Program-made: the position numbers and the translations under genes
The notes under the pieces: model-generated
Databases searched by the model: none
What the model was told of the DNA's origin: nothing
Seen by the model: only the letters and a program-made list of their open reading frames with translations
Shown: positions 25,827-34,706 of the stretch, piece after piece
How positions within the stretch are numbered: the stretch's first letter is position 1
How the letters are laid out: every line of letters begins with the position of its first letter
Assembly: GCA_947500135.1 (NCBI GenBank)
Contig: CANMQX010000003.1
Coordinates: 248,001-312,000 of the forward strand
Source: an uncultured Paracoccaceae bacterium
GTDB lineage: Bacteria > Pseudomonadota > Alphaproteobacteria > Rhodobacterales > Rhodobacteraceae
Direction of reading: 5' to 3'
DNA: 64,000 nucleotides

Positions 25827-27038
25827 TTATGCAACAGCCAACCCCGCATTGGTGTTCAGCAGATACTGTGCAAGGATCGGTCCACAAGCCGCCCCGATAG
25901 CCCGTGCATTGCCACCAATTGTCCCTTCTGCGATCTCCGGCGGGATCAGCCCGCGCGTGTCCTGATTGACGATATAGCGCTTCACCCGCTCGACCAGTTG
26001 AGTGCGGATTTCCGGAGGAAAACCACCATCAATCAGGATCGCCTCAAAATCCACGACCGAACAGGTGGACAGGCTGGCCTTGGCCAGCTCCTGCGCGGTC
26101 TGGCCCAACCAGGGTTCGACATAGCGCTCGATCCCTGACCAATCCTGCGGCGATTGCCAGATCACTGACGGGTCCAGATCGACCTCGCGCAGGCGGCGTT
26201 CCAACAGGTGGATCGAGGCCGTATCGACCAATTGCATGCTTTCGCCATTGGGGCCAATGCTGCGCAATGATCCCAGCGCACCCGCATTGCCCTGACGGCC
26301 TTCGAATACCGAATGGTTTAGCACAATGCCGCCGCCAACAAAGGCACCGACAAAGAAATAGGCGTAATCGCGATAGGCCTTGCCACGGCCATAGATATGT
26401 TCGGCCCGGCAGGCGGCAGTGGCATCATTGACCACCAGCACCGGCAGGGTTGTGAATTTTGCGATTTCGGCAGTGATATGGACGTCTTTCCATGACGCAA
26501 AGTGATCACTGGCCGTATCGACAAGACCCTGCCAGTTCCACATTTCAAACGGGGCGGCGACGCCGATGCCGCAAATGCGTTTAACCTCTGCCGCAGTCAA
26601 AGTCGCAGTGATGGCAGCAATCGTCTCAGCCAGAAAGGCGAAGACTGCATCAGGCTGCGGGCTGTCGTAGGTCAGTCGGCGTTGCTGACGGACGTCGCCC
26701 GTAAAGTCCATCAACAGCAGGTCTGCCGACCGGCGCCCGATCTTGAGCCCAAAGGACAAGACGCCACCGGGGGCCAGGCGCATCGGCACAGATGGCTTGC
26801 CCACCTTGCCGCGTACCGGCTCGCCGCGTTGCAACAAACCATCGCCCTCAAGCCGTTTCAGGATGGCGGATACCGCTGGCGGTGACAGGCCCGACAACCG
26901 CGCCAGATCACTGCCGGGCATGTCGCCATGCCGCTGCAACAGGGACAAAAGCAGGCGCTCATTATGATTGCGCACGCCTTTTTGGCTCAGCCCTGTGCTG
27001 ATTGATCGGACGACTGACGGTTCCATCTCAGCGTTCAT
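25827..27038 (-). CDS. ROK-family (NagC/XylR-like) transcriptional regulator
   Basis: A 403-residue regulator with an N-terminal winged HTH (SDLARLSGLSPPAVSAILKR) and a ROK sugar-kinase-like domain. ATG 27038 is chosen; a TTG-type extension to 27077 and ATG 27026 are alternatives. The usual ROK zinc motif (CXCGXXGC) and the preceding ExGH are missing: the corresponding stretch reads GNAGALGSLRSIG. It is therefore unlikely to be a kinase or to bind zinc in the usual way. It diverges from the frcBCA-like operon and probably controls it through the palindrome in the shared gap. Confidence 0.87.
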   Translation of the reverse strand: MNAEMEPSVVRSISTGLSQKGVRNHNERLLLSLLQRHGDMPGSDLARLSGLSPPAVSAILKRLEGDGLLQRGEPVRGKVGKPSVPMRLAPGGVLSFGLKIGRRSADLLLMDFTGDVRQQRRLTYDSPQPDAVFAFLAETIAAITATLTAAEVKRICGIGVAAPFEMWNWQGLVDTASDHFASWKDVHITAEIAKFTTLPVLVVNDATAACRAEHIYGRGKAYRDYAYFFVGAFVGGGIVLNHSVFEGRQGNAGALGSLRSIGPNGESMQLVDTASIHLLERRLREVDLDPSVIWQSPQDWSGIERYVEPWLGQTAQELAKASLSTCSVVDFEAILIDGGFPPEIRTQLVERVKRYIVNQDTRGLIPPEIAEGTIGGNARAIGAACGPILAQYLLNTNAGLAVA

Positions 27039-27074
27039 AAATGGCTCTGCTCCCACGCTCAAGATACACCGGAT

Positions 27075-27105
27075 CAATTAATAAAGAAAGTTAATTAACT
27101 AATTG
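27075..27105. promoter_or_regulatory. Putative ROK-regulator operator
   Basis: A 12-bp perfect palindrome AGTTAATTAACT (27089-27100) nested in an outer inverted repeat, CAATTA at 27075-27080 and TAATTG at 27100-27105. It lies in the divergent gap, just before TTGACA at 27103-27108, a good -35 for the sugar transporter operon. Position and AT-rich symmetry suit a ROK-type repressor; binding is inference. Confidence 0.55.
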
Positions 27106-27209
27106 ACACATGCCAGAGAATCGCGTTGTTTAAGAGCATTCGCTGCAGAACTCTGCGGGAAGTTGGGGGCATTAAACCCCGAAAATCATAGTGTTTCTGG
27201 GAGGAAATC

Positions 27210-28229
27210 ATGAAAAAGCTACTCATCGGTACGGCCCTCGTGGCAGTGACAAGTGCAGGCTCTGCCATGGCTGACGCGCATGGCGCATCGGCCTGCCTGA
27301 TCACCAAAACAGACACCAACCCGTTCTTTGTAAAGATGCGTGAAGGCGCGCAAGCCAAGGCCGAGGAGTTGGGCATCACGCTCAACGCCTATGCCGGGCA
27401 GATCGACGGTGACAATGAAGCACAGGTTGCTGCGATTGAAACCTGCATCGCAAACGGGGCCTCTGGTATCCTGCTGACCGCTTCCGATACGGCTGCCATC
27501 GTACCATCGGTTGAGGCTGCGCGTGATGCCGGATTGCTGGTGATCGCGCTCGACACCCCGCTATCGCCCATCGATGCGGCCAACGCGACCTTCGCCACCG
27601 ACAACTTTTTGGCGGGTGAGCTGATCGGCCAATGGGCCGCCGCGACCCTTGGTGATGAGGCGGCAAATGCAAAAATCGCCATGCTTGATCTGGCGATCAG
27701 CCAGCCGACTGTAGGCGTGCTGCGTGATCAGGGTTTCCTGACCGGCTTTGGCATCGACACGGTTGATGTGAATAAATGGGGCGATGAAACCGACGAGCGG
27801 ATCATCTGCAACGAAGTGACCGCCGGGAACGAAGAAGGTGGGCGGACGGCCATGGAAAACTGCCTCGCCGTCAACCCGGACATCAACGTGGTCTACACGA
27901 TCAACGAACCGGCCGCCGCTGGCGCTTATGAGGCGCTGTCGGCAATCGGGCGGCAGGATGATGTGCTGATCGTATCGGTCGATGGCGGCTGCCCGGGTGT
28001 GCAGAACGTCGCCGATGGTGTGATTGGCGCGACATCACAGCAATATCCGCTGCTGATGGCATCACTGGGGGTCGAGGCGATTGCCCAGTTTGCAAAGGAC
28101 GGCACGCTGCCGGCCAATACCGAAGGCAAGGATTTCCTTGATACCGGTGTTGCCCTGGTCACAGACCAGCCCGCTGATGGGGTCGAAAGCATCTCGGTCG
28201 CCGAAGGCACCGACCTCTGCTGGGGCTAA
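27210..28229 (+). CDS. frcB: Periplasmic sugar-binding protein, FrcB-like
   Basis: A 339-residue ribose/fructose-type binding protein with a signal peptide ending near AMA/DAHG at residue 21. Conserved segments include [15 protein letters not shown] and [24 protein letters not shown] ribosome-binding site precedes the ATG. The arrangement ROK regulator, binding protein, permease and single-domain ATPase matches the fructose/mannose/ribose importer FrcBCA of rhizobia. Fructose or a related hexose is therefore the likely substrate, by gene order and resemblance only. Confidence 0.85.
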   Translation: MKKLLIGTALVAVTSAGSAMADAHGASACLITKTDTNPFFVKMREGAQAKAEELGITLNAYAGQIDGDNEAQVAAIETCIANGASGILLTASDTAAIVPSVEAARDAGLLVIALDTPLSPIDAANATFATDNFLAGELIGQWAAATLGDEAANAKIAMLDLAISQPTVGVLRDQGFLTGFGIDTVDVNKWGDETDERIICNEVTAGNEEGGRTAMENCLAVNPDINVVYTINEPAAAGAYEALSAIGRQDDVLIVSVDGGCPGVQNVADGVIGATSQQYPLLMASLGVEAIAQFAKDGTLPANTEGKDFLDTGVALVTDQPADGVESISVAEGTDLCWG

Positions 28230-28271
28230 ACGTCAAAGTTCTGGCCAAACAGGCTGGATCACGTGAATACT

Positions 28272-28304
28272 GATATAGGGCGGGCCAAGTGCCCGCCCTA
28301 TATC
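28272..28304 (+). other. Intercistronic hairpin after frcB
   Basis: A perfect 14-bp stem (GATATAGGGCGGGC at 28272-28285 with 28291-28304) and a 5-base loop, 43 bases after the frcB stop and before frcC. It probably stabilises the frcB end of the transcript. Confidence 0.65.
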
Positions 28305-28351
28305 CAAGCGGCCCACAGGGGCGCGGGGCGCGAATAAGGGGGCAAGGTCCG

Positions 28352-29422
28352 ATGACCGACAAAGACAGTTACGAAGATGTGGTCAAGACGCAAGGGCAGG
28401 AAAGCGTGGCCCATTTTGAGGATGAGCATGAAACGCTGTTGGGGCGCATTCAGCACACGCTTCATGTGAACCCGGCCTTGGTGCCGCTGATCATTCTGGT
28501 CTTTGCGATTGCCCTGTTCGGCCTGCTTTTGGGCCAGCGTTTCTTTTCAGCCAGCACGCTGACCCTGATCTTGCAACAGGTGCAGATCGTGGGGGTTCTG
28601 GCCGCTGCCCAAACATTGGTGATCCTGACAGCGGGGATTGACCTGTCCGTTGGGGCAATTGCGGTGCTGAGTTCGGTCATCATGGGGCAATTCACCTTTC
28701 GCTACGGGGTGCCGCCAACGATCAGCATCGCGGTCGGCATGGCTTTCGGGGCCGGGGTTGGCGCAATCAGCGGATATCTGGTCAGCCGGGTGAAAATCCC
28801 GCCCTTTATCGTCACGCTTGGCGTTTGGCAGATCGTGCTGGCGGCGAATTATCTGTATTCGCGCAATGAAACGATCCGGTCCTCCGATATCCGCGAAAAC
28901 GCGGCTGCCCTGCAATTTCTGGGCAACAAGATCCAGATCGGCGGGGCTAATTTCACCTATGGGGTGATCCTGATGATCCTGCTGGTGGTGGTGCTGGCCT
29001 ATGCATTGCGATCCACGGCCTGGGGGCGGCACGTCTATGCCGTTGGCGATGATCCAGAGGCGGCGCAACTGGCCGGTGTGAACGTGCATCGCACGTTGAT
29101 GAGCGTCTACATGTTGACGGGCCTGATCTGCGCGGTTGCAGGCTGGGTGATGATCGGGCGGTTTTCATCCGTGTCGCCATCAGCATCCACCGGTGTGGTG
29201 GGTAACATCCAGTCGATCACGGCCGTGGTGATCGGGGGTATATCGCTATTCGGCGGGCGTGGTTCGATCTATGGGGCATTCTTTGGGGCGATGATCGTTG
29301 GGGTCTTTGAAATGGGCCTGCGTATGGCGGGGGCAGACCCGCAATGGACATTCCTGTTGATCGGCATGTTGATCATCGCAGCCGTTGGCGCAGACCAGTG
29401 GATCAGAAAGGTATCAGGATAA
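28352..29422 (+). CDS. frcC: Sugar ABC transporter permease, FrcC-like
   Basis: A 356-residue CUT2-family permease with an N-terminal charged cytosolic segment, then about ten membrane helices. Recognisable family sequence includes LTAGIDLSVGAIAVLSSV and GGISLFGGRGSIYGAFFG. ATG 28352 is used instead of an open extension to 28289, which would run through the upstream hairpin region. The stop overlaps the next start (TAATG), so permease and ATPase are translationally coupled. Confidence 0.88.
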   Translation: MTDKDSYEDVVKTQGQESVAHFEDEHETLLGRIQHTLHVNPALVPLIILVFAIALFGLLLGQRFFSASTLTLILQQVQIVGVLAAAQTLVILTAGIDLSVGAIAVLSSVIMGQFTFRYGVPPTISIAVGMAFGAGVGAISGYLVSRVKIPPFIVTLGVWQIVLAANYLYSRNETIRSSDIRENAAALQFLGNKIQIGGANFTYGVILMILLVVVLAYALRSTAWGRHVYAVGDDPEAAQLAGVNVHRTLMSVYMLTGLICAVAGWVMIGRFSSVSPSASTGVVGNIQSITAVVIGGISLFGGRGSIYGAFFGAMIVGVFEMGLRMAGADPQWTFLLIGMLIIAAVGADQWIRKVSG

Positions 29423-30189
29423 TGGAACCTATTCTTGCAGGTAAAAATCTGGTCAAACGCTATGGCAAGGTCACGGCACTCGACCATTGCGATTTTGAGC
29501 TGTACCCCGGCGAAATCCTGGCCGTGATTGGCGATAACGGGGCGGGCAAGTCATCCTTGATCAAGGCGCTTTCCGGTGCCGTGACCCCCGACGCGGGCGA
29601 GGTGTATCTGGAAGGCCAGCAGGTCAATTTCCGGTCCCCCATTGATGCACGGGCGGCGGGCATTGAAACGGTCTATCAGACGCTGGCGATGTCACCGGCC
29701 CTGTCGATTGCAGATAACATGTTCATGGGGCGCGAATTGCGCAAACCCGGTTTTATGGGCACGGTGCTGGGCCAGTTGGATAAAAAACGGATGCAGGATT
29801 TTGCCCGCGACAAACTGTCTGAACTGGGGTTGATGACGATCCAGAATATCAATCAGGCGGTCGAAACCCTGTCAGGCGGGCAGCGCCAAGGCGTCGCTGT
29901 GGCTCGGGCGGCGGCATTCGGGTCCAAGGTGATCATCCTTGACGAACCCACCGCTGCGCTGGGCGTCAAGGAATCGCGACGTGTGCTGGAACTGATCCAG
30001 GACGTGCGGTCACGGGGCATTCCGATCATCCTGATCAGCCACAACATGCCGCATGTGTTCGAACTGGCGGACCGGATCCATGTGCACCGTTTGGGCAAGC
30101 GGCTTTGCGTGATTGATCCCAAGGATTACACCATGTCGGATGCCGTGGCCTTCATGACTGGCGCGAAAGAGGCGCCAATGGCGGCCTAG
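29422..30189 (+). CDS. frcA: Sugar ABC transporter ATP-binding protein, FrcA-like
   Basis: A 255-residue single-domain ATPase with Walker A GDNGAGKSS near residues 36-44, signature LSGGQRQ, and Walker B VIILDEP. ATG 29422 overlaps the frcC stop. It resembles the inositol-cluster ATPase at 6792 closely in layout, and both represent the short form of CUT2 ATPases. The gene ends 3 bases before a lipoprotein gene on the same strand. Confidence 0.88.
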   Translation: MEPILAGKNLVKRYGKVTALDHCDFELYPGEILAVIGDNGAGKSSLIKALSGAVTPDAGEVYLEGQQVNFRSPIDARAAGIETVYQTLAMSPALSIADNMFMGRELRKPGFMGTVLGQLDKKRMQDFARDKLSELGLMTIQNINQAVETLSGGQRQGVAVARAAAFGSKVIILDEPTAALGVKESRRVLELIQDVRSRGIPIILISHNMPHVFELADRIHVHRLGKRLCVIDPKDYTMSDAVAFMTGAKEAPMAA

Positions 30190-30192
30190 GCC

Positions 30193-31101
30193 ATGCTGCG
30201 GAAAACGCTCATGACACTTGCCTTGATCGTATTGGCGCTGGTGGCGGTGGTGGGCTGCCAGACGGTCCGGCATTCAGGCAAGATTGCATTGCCTGACCCG
30301 GATGCCGGTGCATTGCGCATCGCCACCTATAACGTGCATTACATCATTCTCGGGCAAGCCACTGGGCCCTGGTCGGTGGGTGATTGGGACCGGCGCAAGG
30401 TGCCGCTTGATCAGGCGTTCAAGGCGGTCGGTGCGGATGTCATCGGGTTTCAGGAGATGGAAAGTTTCGGCAGGGGCAGTGGTGGTCAGGTGAACCTGAC
30501 GCTGGATTGGCTGCTGGAAAACAACCCGGGCTATGCCGCAGCGGCAGCGGGTGATCCGCAGGTTTTTCCATCCACCCAGCCGATTCTTTATCGGATAGAC
30601 AGGCTGGACCTGTTGGATCAGGGGTGGTTTTTCTTCTCGGACACGCCGGATGTGATCTATGCCCGGACGTTCAACGGGTCATACCCCGCCTTTACCTCAT
30701 GGGCGCAGTTTCGGGACCGGGACAGTGGGCAGGTGTTTCGGGTGGTCAATATGCACACCGACTATGCCAGCCGGTCGAACCGGTTGCAGTCGATGGAACT
30801 GGCCGCAGCACGCATCGCGCCATGGATCAATGCAGGTGAAACCGTGTTTGCCATCGGCGACCTAAACGCGCGGATCGGCGATCGCTCGGTCGCGATATTG
30901 CAAGAGGTCGGTCTGACATTCCTGCCAATTCCGGGGGCAACCTACCATTTCAATCGGGGCATCAACCTGTTCGGGGCGATTGATCATATTGGGCATGCGG
31001 GGGCGGCGCAGCCACAGGGAACACCGGTTGTGCTACGCCAGAAATTCGATGGGGAATGGCCGACGGACCATTATCCGGTGATTGCCGATTTCACCTTCTA
31101 G
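30193..31101 (+). CDS. Endonuclease/exonuclease/phosphatase-family lipoprotein
   Basis: A 302-residue protein with a lipoprotein signal (VAVVGC) and an EEP fold. Active-site motifs are in order: TYNVHY, FQEMES (metal Glu), NMHTDY, GDLNAR and TDHYPV. Such enzymes cleave phosphodiesters in nucleic acids, inositol phosphates or sphingolipids; attached to the envelope, an extracytoplasmic phosphodiesterase is likely. It starts 3 bases after frcA, so it may be co-transcribed and could release a transportable sugar. That link is inference. It converges with the anti-sigma gene with only 3 bases between stops. Confidence 0.82.
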   Translation: MLRKTLMTLALIVLALVAVVGCQTVRHSGKIALPDPDAGALRIATYNVHYIILGQATGPWSVGDWDRRKVPLDQAFKAVGADVIGFQEMESFGRGSGGQVNLTLDWLLENNPGYAAAAAGDPQVFPSTQPILYRIDRLDLLDQGWFFFSDTPDVIYARTFNGSYPAFTSWAQFRDRDSGQVFRVVNMHTDYASRSNRLQSMELAAARIAPWINAGETVFAIGDLNARIGDRSVAILQEVGLTFLPIPGATYHFNRGINLFGAIDHIGHAGAAQPQGTPVVLRQKFDGEWPTDHYPVIADFTF

Positions 31102-31104
31102 GAT

Positions 31105-31890
31105 CTAAATATCGACAGCCGCTGCTGCAGCAATCGCCGTCAGATCGGGCTGCCCACCGGGGCCGATGACAACGTAATCGGCACCGTCAGACGACCAAGA
31201 CACGAAATCAAAACCATTGATGGTCTGTTCGCGGAAGGCAGGCGCGCCTTGCACATCACGATTGCTGTCCTGCAAACACAGCGCGACAACCGTGCCATCA
31301 GGCAGGCGATACATCAGCTGGGCCACCGGTTTGCCATTGGCCACCAGCAAACGACCGCCTTCAAAAGTCAGATCGAATTCGGACAGATCAGGAATGGTAA
31401 AGCTGGTACCAATCGTGTTGCCCAACCATGTCTGAATATGGTCCGCCTCATCCGCGCCAACCTCAACCAGATGACGGCCCTGGCTGGCATAAACGGCATG
31501 GTAATCGGCAATATCGGCAAGCCAGCCCGCGGTCTGCACTGGCGGGGTTAGGCGATCATTCAGGACATAACCGCCAGCACCACCAATGACAAAGACCATC
31601 AAACTGGCGGCAAGCGTACCCCAGATCGGGCGCGACTGGGGGGCGGCGGGGATATTGGCCGGACGGTCCGGCAATGGGGTATCCCTGATTGTCTGCGCCA
31701 GCGCAAAGGGAACGGGATCATCCAACTGGGCGGCAAAATCATCCTGCGCAAACCCGTCGGTCAGCATCAGGGCATCCAGTTCGGCCTGCGCTGCGGCATC
31801 TGTGGCCAGACGCTCTTCGACCTCGGCAGCGGCGGCGGCATCCAATTCGCCATCCAGATAGGCGCTCAACTGTTCGGAAAACGCGGTCAT
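31105..31890 (-). CDS. Membrane-anchored anti-sigma factor (RskA-like)
   Basis: A 261-residue protein whose first 40 residues (SEQLSAYLDGELDAAAAAEVE) form a typical helical anti-sigma domain without the zinc-binding HxxxCxxC. One membrane segment lies near residues 92-111 (LAASLMVFVIGGAGGYVLND), with an extracytoplasmic C-terminal domain beyond. It probably holds the ECF sigma factor, encoded directly upstream with a 4-base ATGA overlap, inactive at the membrane until a signal arrives. Confidence 0.83.
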   Translation of the reverse strand: MTAFSEQLSAYLDGELDAAAAAEVEERLATDAAAQAELDALMLTDGFAQDDFAAQLDDPVPFALAQTIRDTPLPDRPANIPAAPQSRPIWGTLAASLMVFVIGGAGGYVLNDRLTPPVQTAGWLADIADYHAVYASQGRHLVEVGADEADHIQTWLGNTIGTSFTIPDLSEFDLTFEGGRLLVANGKPVAQLMYRLPDGTVVALCLQDSNRDVQGAPAFREQTINGFDFVSWSSDGADYVVIGPGGQPDLTAIAAAAAVDI

Positions 31891-32399
31891 GACGGAACAA
31901 CCCCCTCTGAAGACAAGGAGGACATAAGCTGTTTGCGTGCCCTGTGTATGCGACTCATCACCGTACCAATGGGAATCCCCAGTAATTCCGAGGCTTCACG
32001 ATAACTGTAGCCCTCGGCACAGACCAGCATCAGCGGCTGTGCAAGATCCTGATCAAGGTCATCAACCTTGCGGCGGACCTGCTTGGCGGTCAGCACCTCA
32101 TCAGCCTGGTCTTCGACCCGCAGCTCTGTCGCCTCTTCGGCAGGGACCTGGCCCGCACCCTGACGGACATTGCGCTTGCGGATTTCGCTGATCCACAGAT
32201 TGCGCAGGACGCGGAACAACCAACGATCCAGCGGTTGGGCGGGGTCATATTGCTGCCATTTCTGCAAGGCCGCGGCACAGGCATCCTGCAACAGGTCATC
32301 TGCATCCGGACCAGACCGGGTCAAAGACAAGGCAAACCGCCGCAATCGGGGCAGCAGGCTGATCATCTCGGATTTGAATTGGTCAGGTGTCATGGCCAT
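31887..32399 (-). CDS. ECF-type RNA polymerase sigma factor
   Basis: A 170-residue sigma-70-family factor with region 2 (LTRSGPDADDLLQDACAAAL, followed by LFRVLRNLWISEIRKR) and region 4 with HTH (YSYREASELLGIPIGTVMSR). Regions 1 and 3 are absent, as in ECF sigmas. ATG 32399 is taken, with 32393 two codons later also possible; the frame stays open to 32579 but that extension looks non-coding. It is translationally coupled to the anti-sigma gene. The regulon is unknown, and I see no matching promoter pair upstream. Confidence 0.87.
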   Translation of the reverse strand: MAMTPDQFKSEMISLLPRLRRFALSLTRSGPDADDLLQDACAAALQKWQQYDPAQPLDRWLFRVLRNLWISEIRKRNVRQGAGQVPAEEATELRVEDQADEVLTAKQVRRKVDDLDQDLAQPLMLVCAEGYSYREASELLGIPIGTVMSRIHRARKQLMSSLSSEGVVPS

Positions 32400-32839
32400 C
32401 GCGGTTGCTTGCATCAGGCAGCCGGGCCACCCTTTGTCACTATTCGCGATATTGGGCCGGGCATCAATGCACTGATTGCGCCATATCGGCAATCCGGCGC
32501 CATTCTGCACAATATGGGCCGCTGGTTTCGCCAATCCTGCCCGTTCAACAGGCGCTATGTAAGTAATTGCCAATGGCATCGTCGTTTCCCGCTTTCACAA
32601 CGGTTACGCATCAGCACGATGGTTTATTCTGCCTGAGGCCAATTCCATTTTAACAGAACGGATTAGCCAGCATCGTCGACATGATGCACAGACATTGAGA
32701 AGTCGCCGCAGTCGGTCAGTTAAGAAAAGCGCGACCCAGCCATCAGGCATTGCCGAACCGACGGCAGCTAAGCGGGACGAAGCCGTCAATCGACATCAAT
32801 CGATAAATGACAGCTTTGTAGAATTTGGTCAGTTTCAAG
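32400..32839. other. Intergenic region upstream of the sigma factor gene
   Basis: About 440 bases with no convincing gene. It should contain the promoter of the sigma/anti-sigma unit and the 3' end of the YHYH-protein transcript. A short direct repeat (TCAATCGA / TCAATCGA) near 32787-32805 is the only structure noticed. Confidence 0.4.
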
Positions 32840-33601
32840 TCAGCCGTCGTTGGACGGTGGAGTCCGGTCACCACGCCCACCGATGAAGTCGCCCGACACG
32901 TTACCTTTAAAACAGCGCGGGAAAAACGGATAGCTATCGGTTGCGAAGTAGACATACTGCCCTTCAATCATGGCCCCGTTACACTCGTCTAATGTACCGG
33001 AGCCTGCGACAAATTCGTAATCCTGAACATAAGTGCCGTCATGTGGGCCACCGGGACCGGAATCGCGTTCGCCGCTTTTTAACTGGTAAGAGGATTGTGC
33101 CTGATCGCCGACATATAGGATTTCGAACCCATCGGCAGCATAACCAAAGAGCGAGCCATCAAGATCGCCAACCGCAGCAGATGGGATACCGTGGTAATGG
33201 TAGTACCCGTCGCCGTCCACATGCGCGTTCTGCGCGTCCATAATCAGCCCGCCGATGCCTTCAACATTCCAGCCAGATGACCGATCTCTCGAATACCCGC
33301 GTTCGGTCGATGCATCATAGTATTCAGCTGTGCCCGGTCTTAGCGGGATGCCGGTGACGGTGATCCCTGAAATGCGAACATTATCGGTGGTGATGCCCGT
33401 CAACTCAGGCGTCGCATCCATGCAGAAATTATGGTCCTGCGCCTTCACGGTCGCTCCCGCGCGCCACGGTCCAGTTTCGTGCTCAGGTATGCCATCGGAC
33501 GTAATACAACGCAGGTCACCCTCCACAGTTATGGTGACATGCGCCTGCGCCGCAGCTGCGATCAAAAAGGTCAGTGCAAGAGTTGTGCCAAATAACTTCA
33601 T
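32840..33601 (-). CDS. Secreted YHYH-domain protein
   Basis: A 253-residue protein with a signal peptide ending at AQA/HVTI. The YHYH domain shows GDGYYHYHGIPSA near the middle and the conserved context LFGYAADGFEI. Several Cys residues (LRCITSD, NFCMDA, DECNGAM, PRCFKG) could form disulfides. ATG 33601 has GGAG six bases upstream. YHYH proteins are mostly uncharacterised secreted proteins. It stands alone between a sigma-factor unit and arfB with gaps of several hundred bases on both sides. Confidence 0.8.
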   Translation of the reverse strand: MKLFGTTLALTFLIAAAAQAHVTITVEGDLRCITSDGIPEHETGPWRAGATVKAQDHNFCMDATPELTGITTDNVRISGITVTGIPLRPGTAEYYDASTERGYSRDRSSGWNVEGIGGLIMDAQNAHVDGDGYYHYHGIPSAAVGDLDGSLFGYAADGFEILYVGDQAQSSYQLKSGERDSGPGGPHDGTYVQDYEFVAGSGTLDECNGAMIEGQYVYFATDSYPFFPRCFKGNVSGDFIGGRGDRTPPSNDG

Positions 33602-34027
33602 AATGTGCTCCAAGTTTGCGATTGAAAATTATACGAGCACGAACGGTTTTTCTGTCGTTTTGGTCGGTCAGAAAACGCCAATGCCGCCGTGCGTTCAGTT
33701 CGCAGCATGTATTTCGTTTCGGTTCACATCTGACAGCTTTGGTCTGCTTTATCGGTGGCAGACCGACGCCTGATGTCGGCTAGATGGTTCAAAGGCGATA
33801 CCTAAAATTCCCTGTCAAATTAGCCGCACCGAAACAATAGGCGATGATCACTGATTTAACTGCGCATGGCTGGCGATCTTTCAGGGCGTTTTGCAAAAAC
33901 TGAAAAAGGCTTCGACGACAGCATCGCGCGACCTTCAGGTGGTGCAGGAAAGGTCAGTGACGTTGGTGCGAGGGGCGCAATGCGGGGGGCTTTGCCCGTG
34001 ATCCAATTTGTGCGCTTCGCGCAACGT
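33602..34027. other. Intergenic region between the YHYH gene and arfB
   Basis: About 425 bases. It should hold the YHYH-gene promoter near 33620-33850 and the downstream flank of arfB. No gene, repeat or clear terminator was found; an open frame crossing 33866-34606 on the plus strand is the antisense shadow of arfB. Confidence 0.4.
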
Positions 34028-34444
34028 CTAGTCGTCAATCTTCCCGCGCAGCGCCTTGACCTCGCCGCGTGCTTTCTTGGCTTCCAGCCGCCTGCGCACC
34101 GACCCTTTGGTCGGGCGGGTTGGGACGCGGCGTTTGGGTTTTTCGCAAGCTTTGGCGATCAGTTCGGCCAGTCTTTCGCGGGCAATCTCGCGGTTGCGGG
34201 CTTGGCTGCGGGTGTCCTGCACAAACAAGATCAGCGCGCCGTCCTGGGTCCAGCGACGCCCGGCCAGCCGTTTCAAACGGGCCTTGACCGCTTGTGGCAG
34301 GTTGGGCGAACGCGCGGCCTCAAAACGCAGCTCGACCGCCGTCGACACTTTGTTGACGTTCTGCCCGCCAGGGCCAGAGGACCGGGTAAAGCTTTCGGTC
34401 AGCTCCCAATCGGCAATCTCGATCTGGTCGTTCACCTTTATCAT
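34028..34444 (-). CDS. arfB: Alternative ribosome-rescue factor / peptidyl-tRNA hydrolase ArfB
   Basis: A 138-residue release-factor-like protein with the catalytic GGQ in RSSGPGGQNVNKVST at about residues 21-35. The basic C-terminal tail (KKARGEVKALRGK) enters the mRNA channel of stalled ribosomes. It hydrolyses peptidyl-tRNA on non-stop complexes independently of tmRNA. The start codon and ribosome-binding site come from the dispersed 34-bp repeat that overlaps the gene start. Length and motif are typical. Confidence 0.92.
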   Translation of the reverse strand: MIKVNDQIEIADWELTESFTRSSGPGGQNVNKVSTAVELRFEAARSPNLPQAVKARLKRLAGRRWTQDGALILFVQDTRSQARNREIARERLAELIAKACEKPKRRVPTRPTKGSVRRRLEAKKARGEVKALRGKIDD

Positions 34445-34471
34445 TTTGCCAAAAATACTCCCGCCGGAGGC
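34438..34471 (-). repeat. 34-bp dispersed repeat, copy 2, supplying the arfB start
   Basis: 33 of 34 positions match 17412-17445. Read on the minus strand it provides GGCGGGAG, the string TATTTTTGGCAAA and the ATG of arfB at 34444. A repeat that carries both ribosome-binding site and start codon is unusual. Confidence 0.7.
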
Positions 34472-34543
34472 TCCGGCATCTGCAGTCGATCACCTATGCC
34501 GGCTCTGTATACCAAAAGTCGCTGCATCAACCGCATCAGTTTC

Positions 34544-34579
34544 AAAAAAAGGGCCACCCCGGCGATGGGATGGCCCTTT
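34544..34579 (-). terminator. Rho-independent terminator of a short minus-strand transcript
   Basis: Arms AAAGGGCCA (34548-34556) and TGGCCCTTT (34571-34579) with further inner pairing, followed on the minus strand by seven T. It lies 65 bases beyond the stop of the 18-codon frame at 34644-34700 and well upstream of arfB. Confidence 0.8.
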
Positions 34580-34643
34580 CCTGAATTACGGAGGCGGGTC
34601 GGTTAGGTTGCCCACCTTATGGTCTTCTCAGCCAAGGGCTGCC

Positions 34644-34700
34644 TTAGCTGCGACCCCCATAAGTTGTCCCGACACACTTCTCCAATACCTCATGATGCAC
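34644..34700 (-). CDS. Putative 18-residue small protein gene
   Basis: GTG 34700 lies 7 bases after an unusually strong ribosome-binding site (AAGGAGGTGATCC, complementary to the 16S rRNA 3' end over its whole length). It encodes VHHEVLEKCVGTTYGGRS, then TAA, and a T-rich terminator follows 65 bases later. A second frame from ATG 34690 would give a 21-residue peptide starting MRYWRSVSGQL, but its spacing is poorer. The peptide is not recognised. The ribosome-binding site can pair with an upstream anti-SD arm, suggesting regulated translation. Alternatively the unit is a regulatory RNA whose SD/anti-SD motif matters more than a peptide. Confidence 0.45.
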   Translation of the reverse strand: MHHEVLEKCVGTTYGGRS

Positions 34701-34706
34701 TGGATC

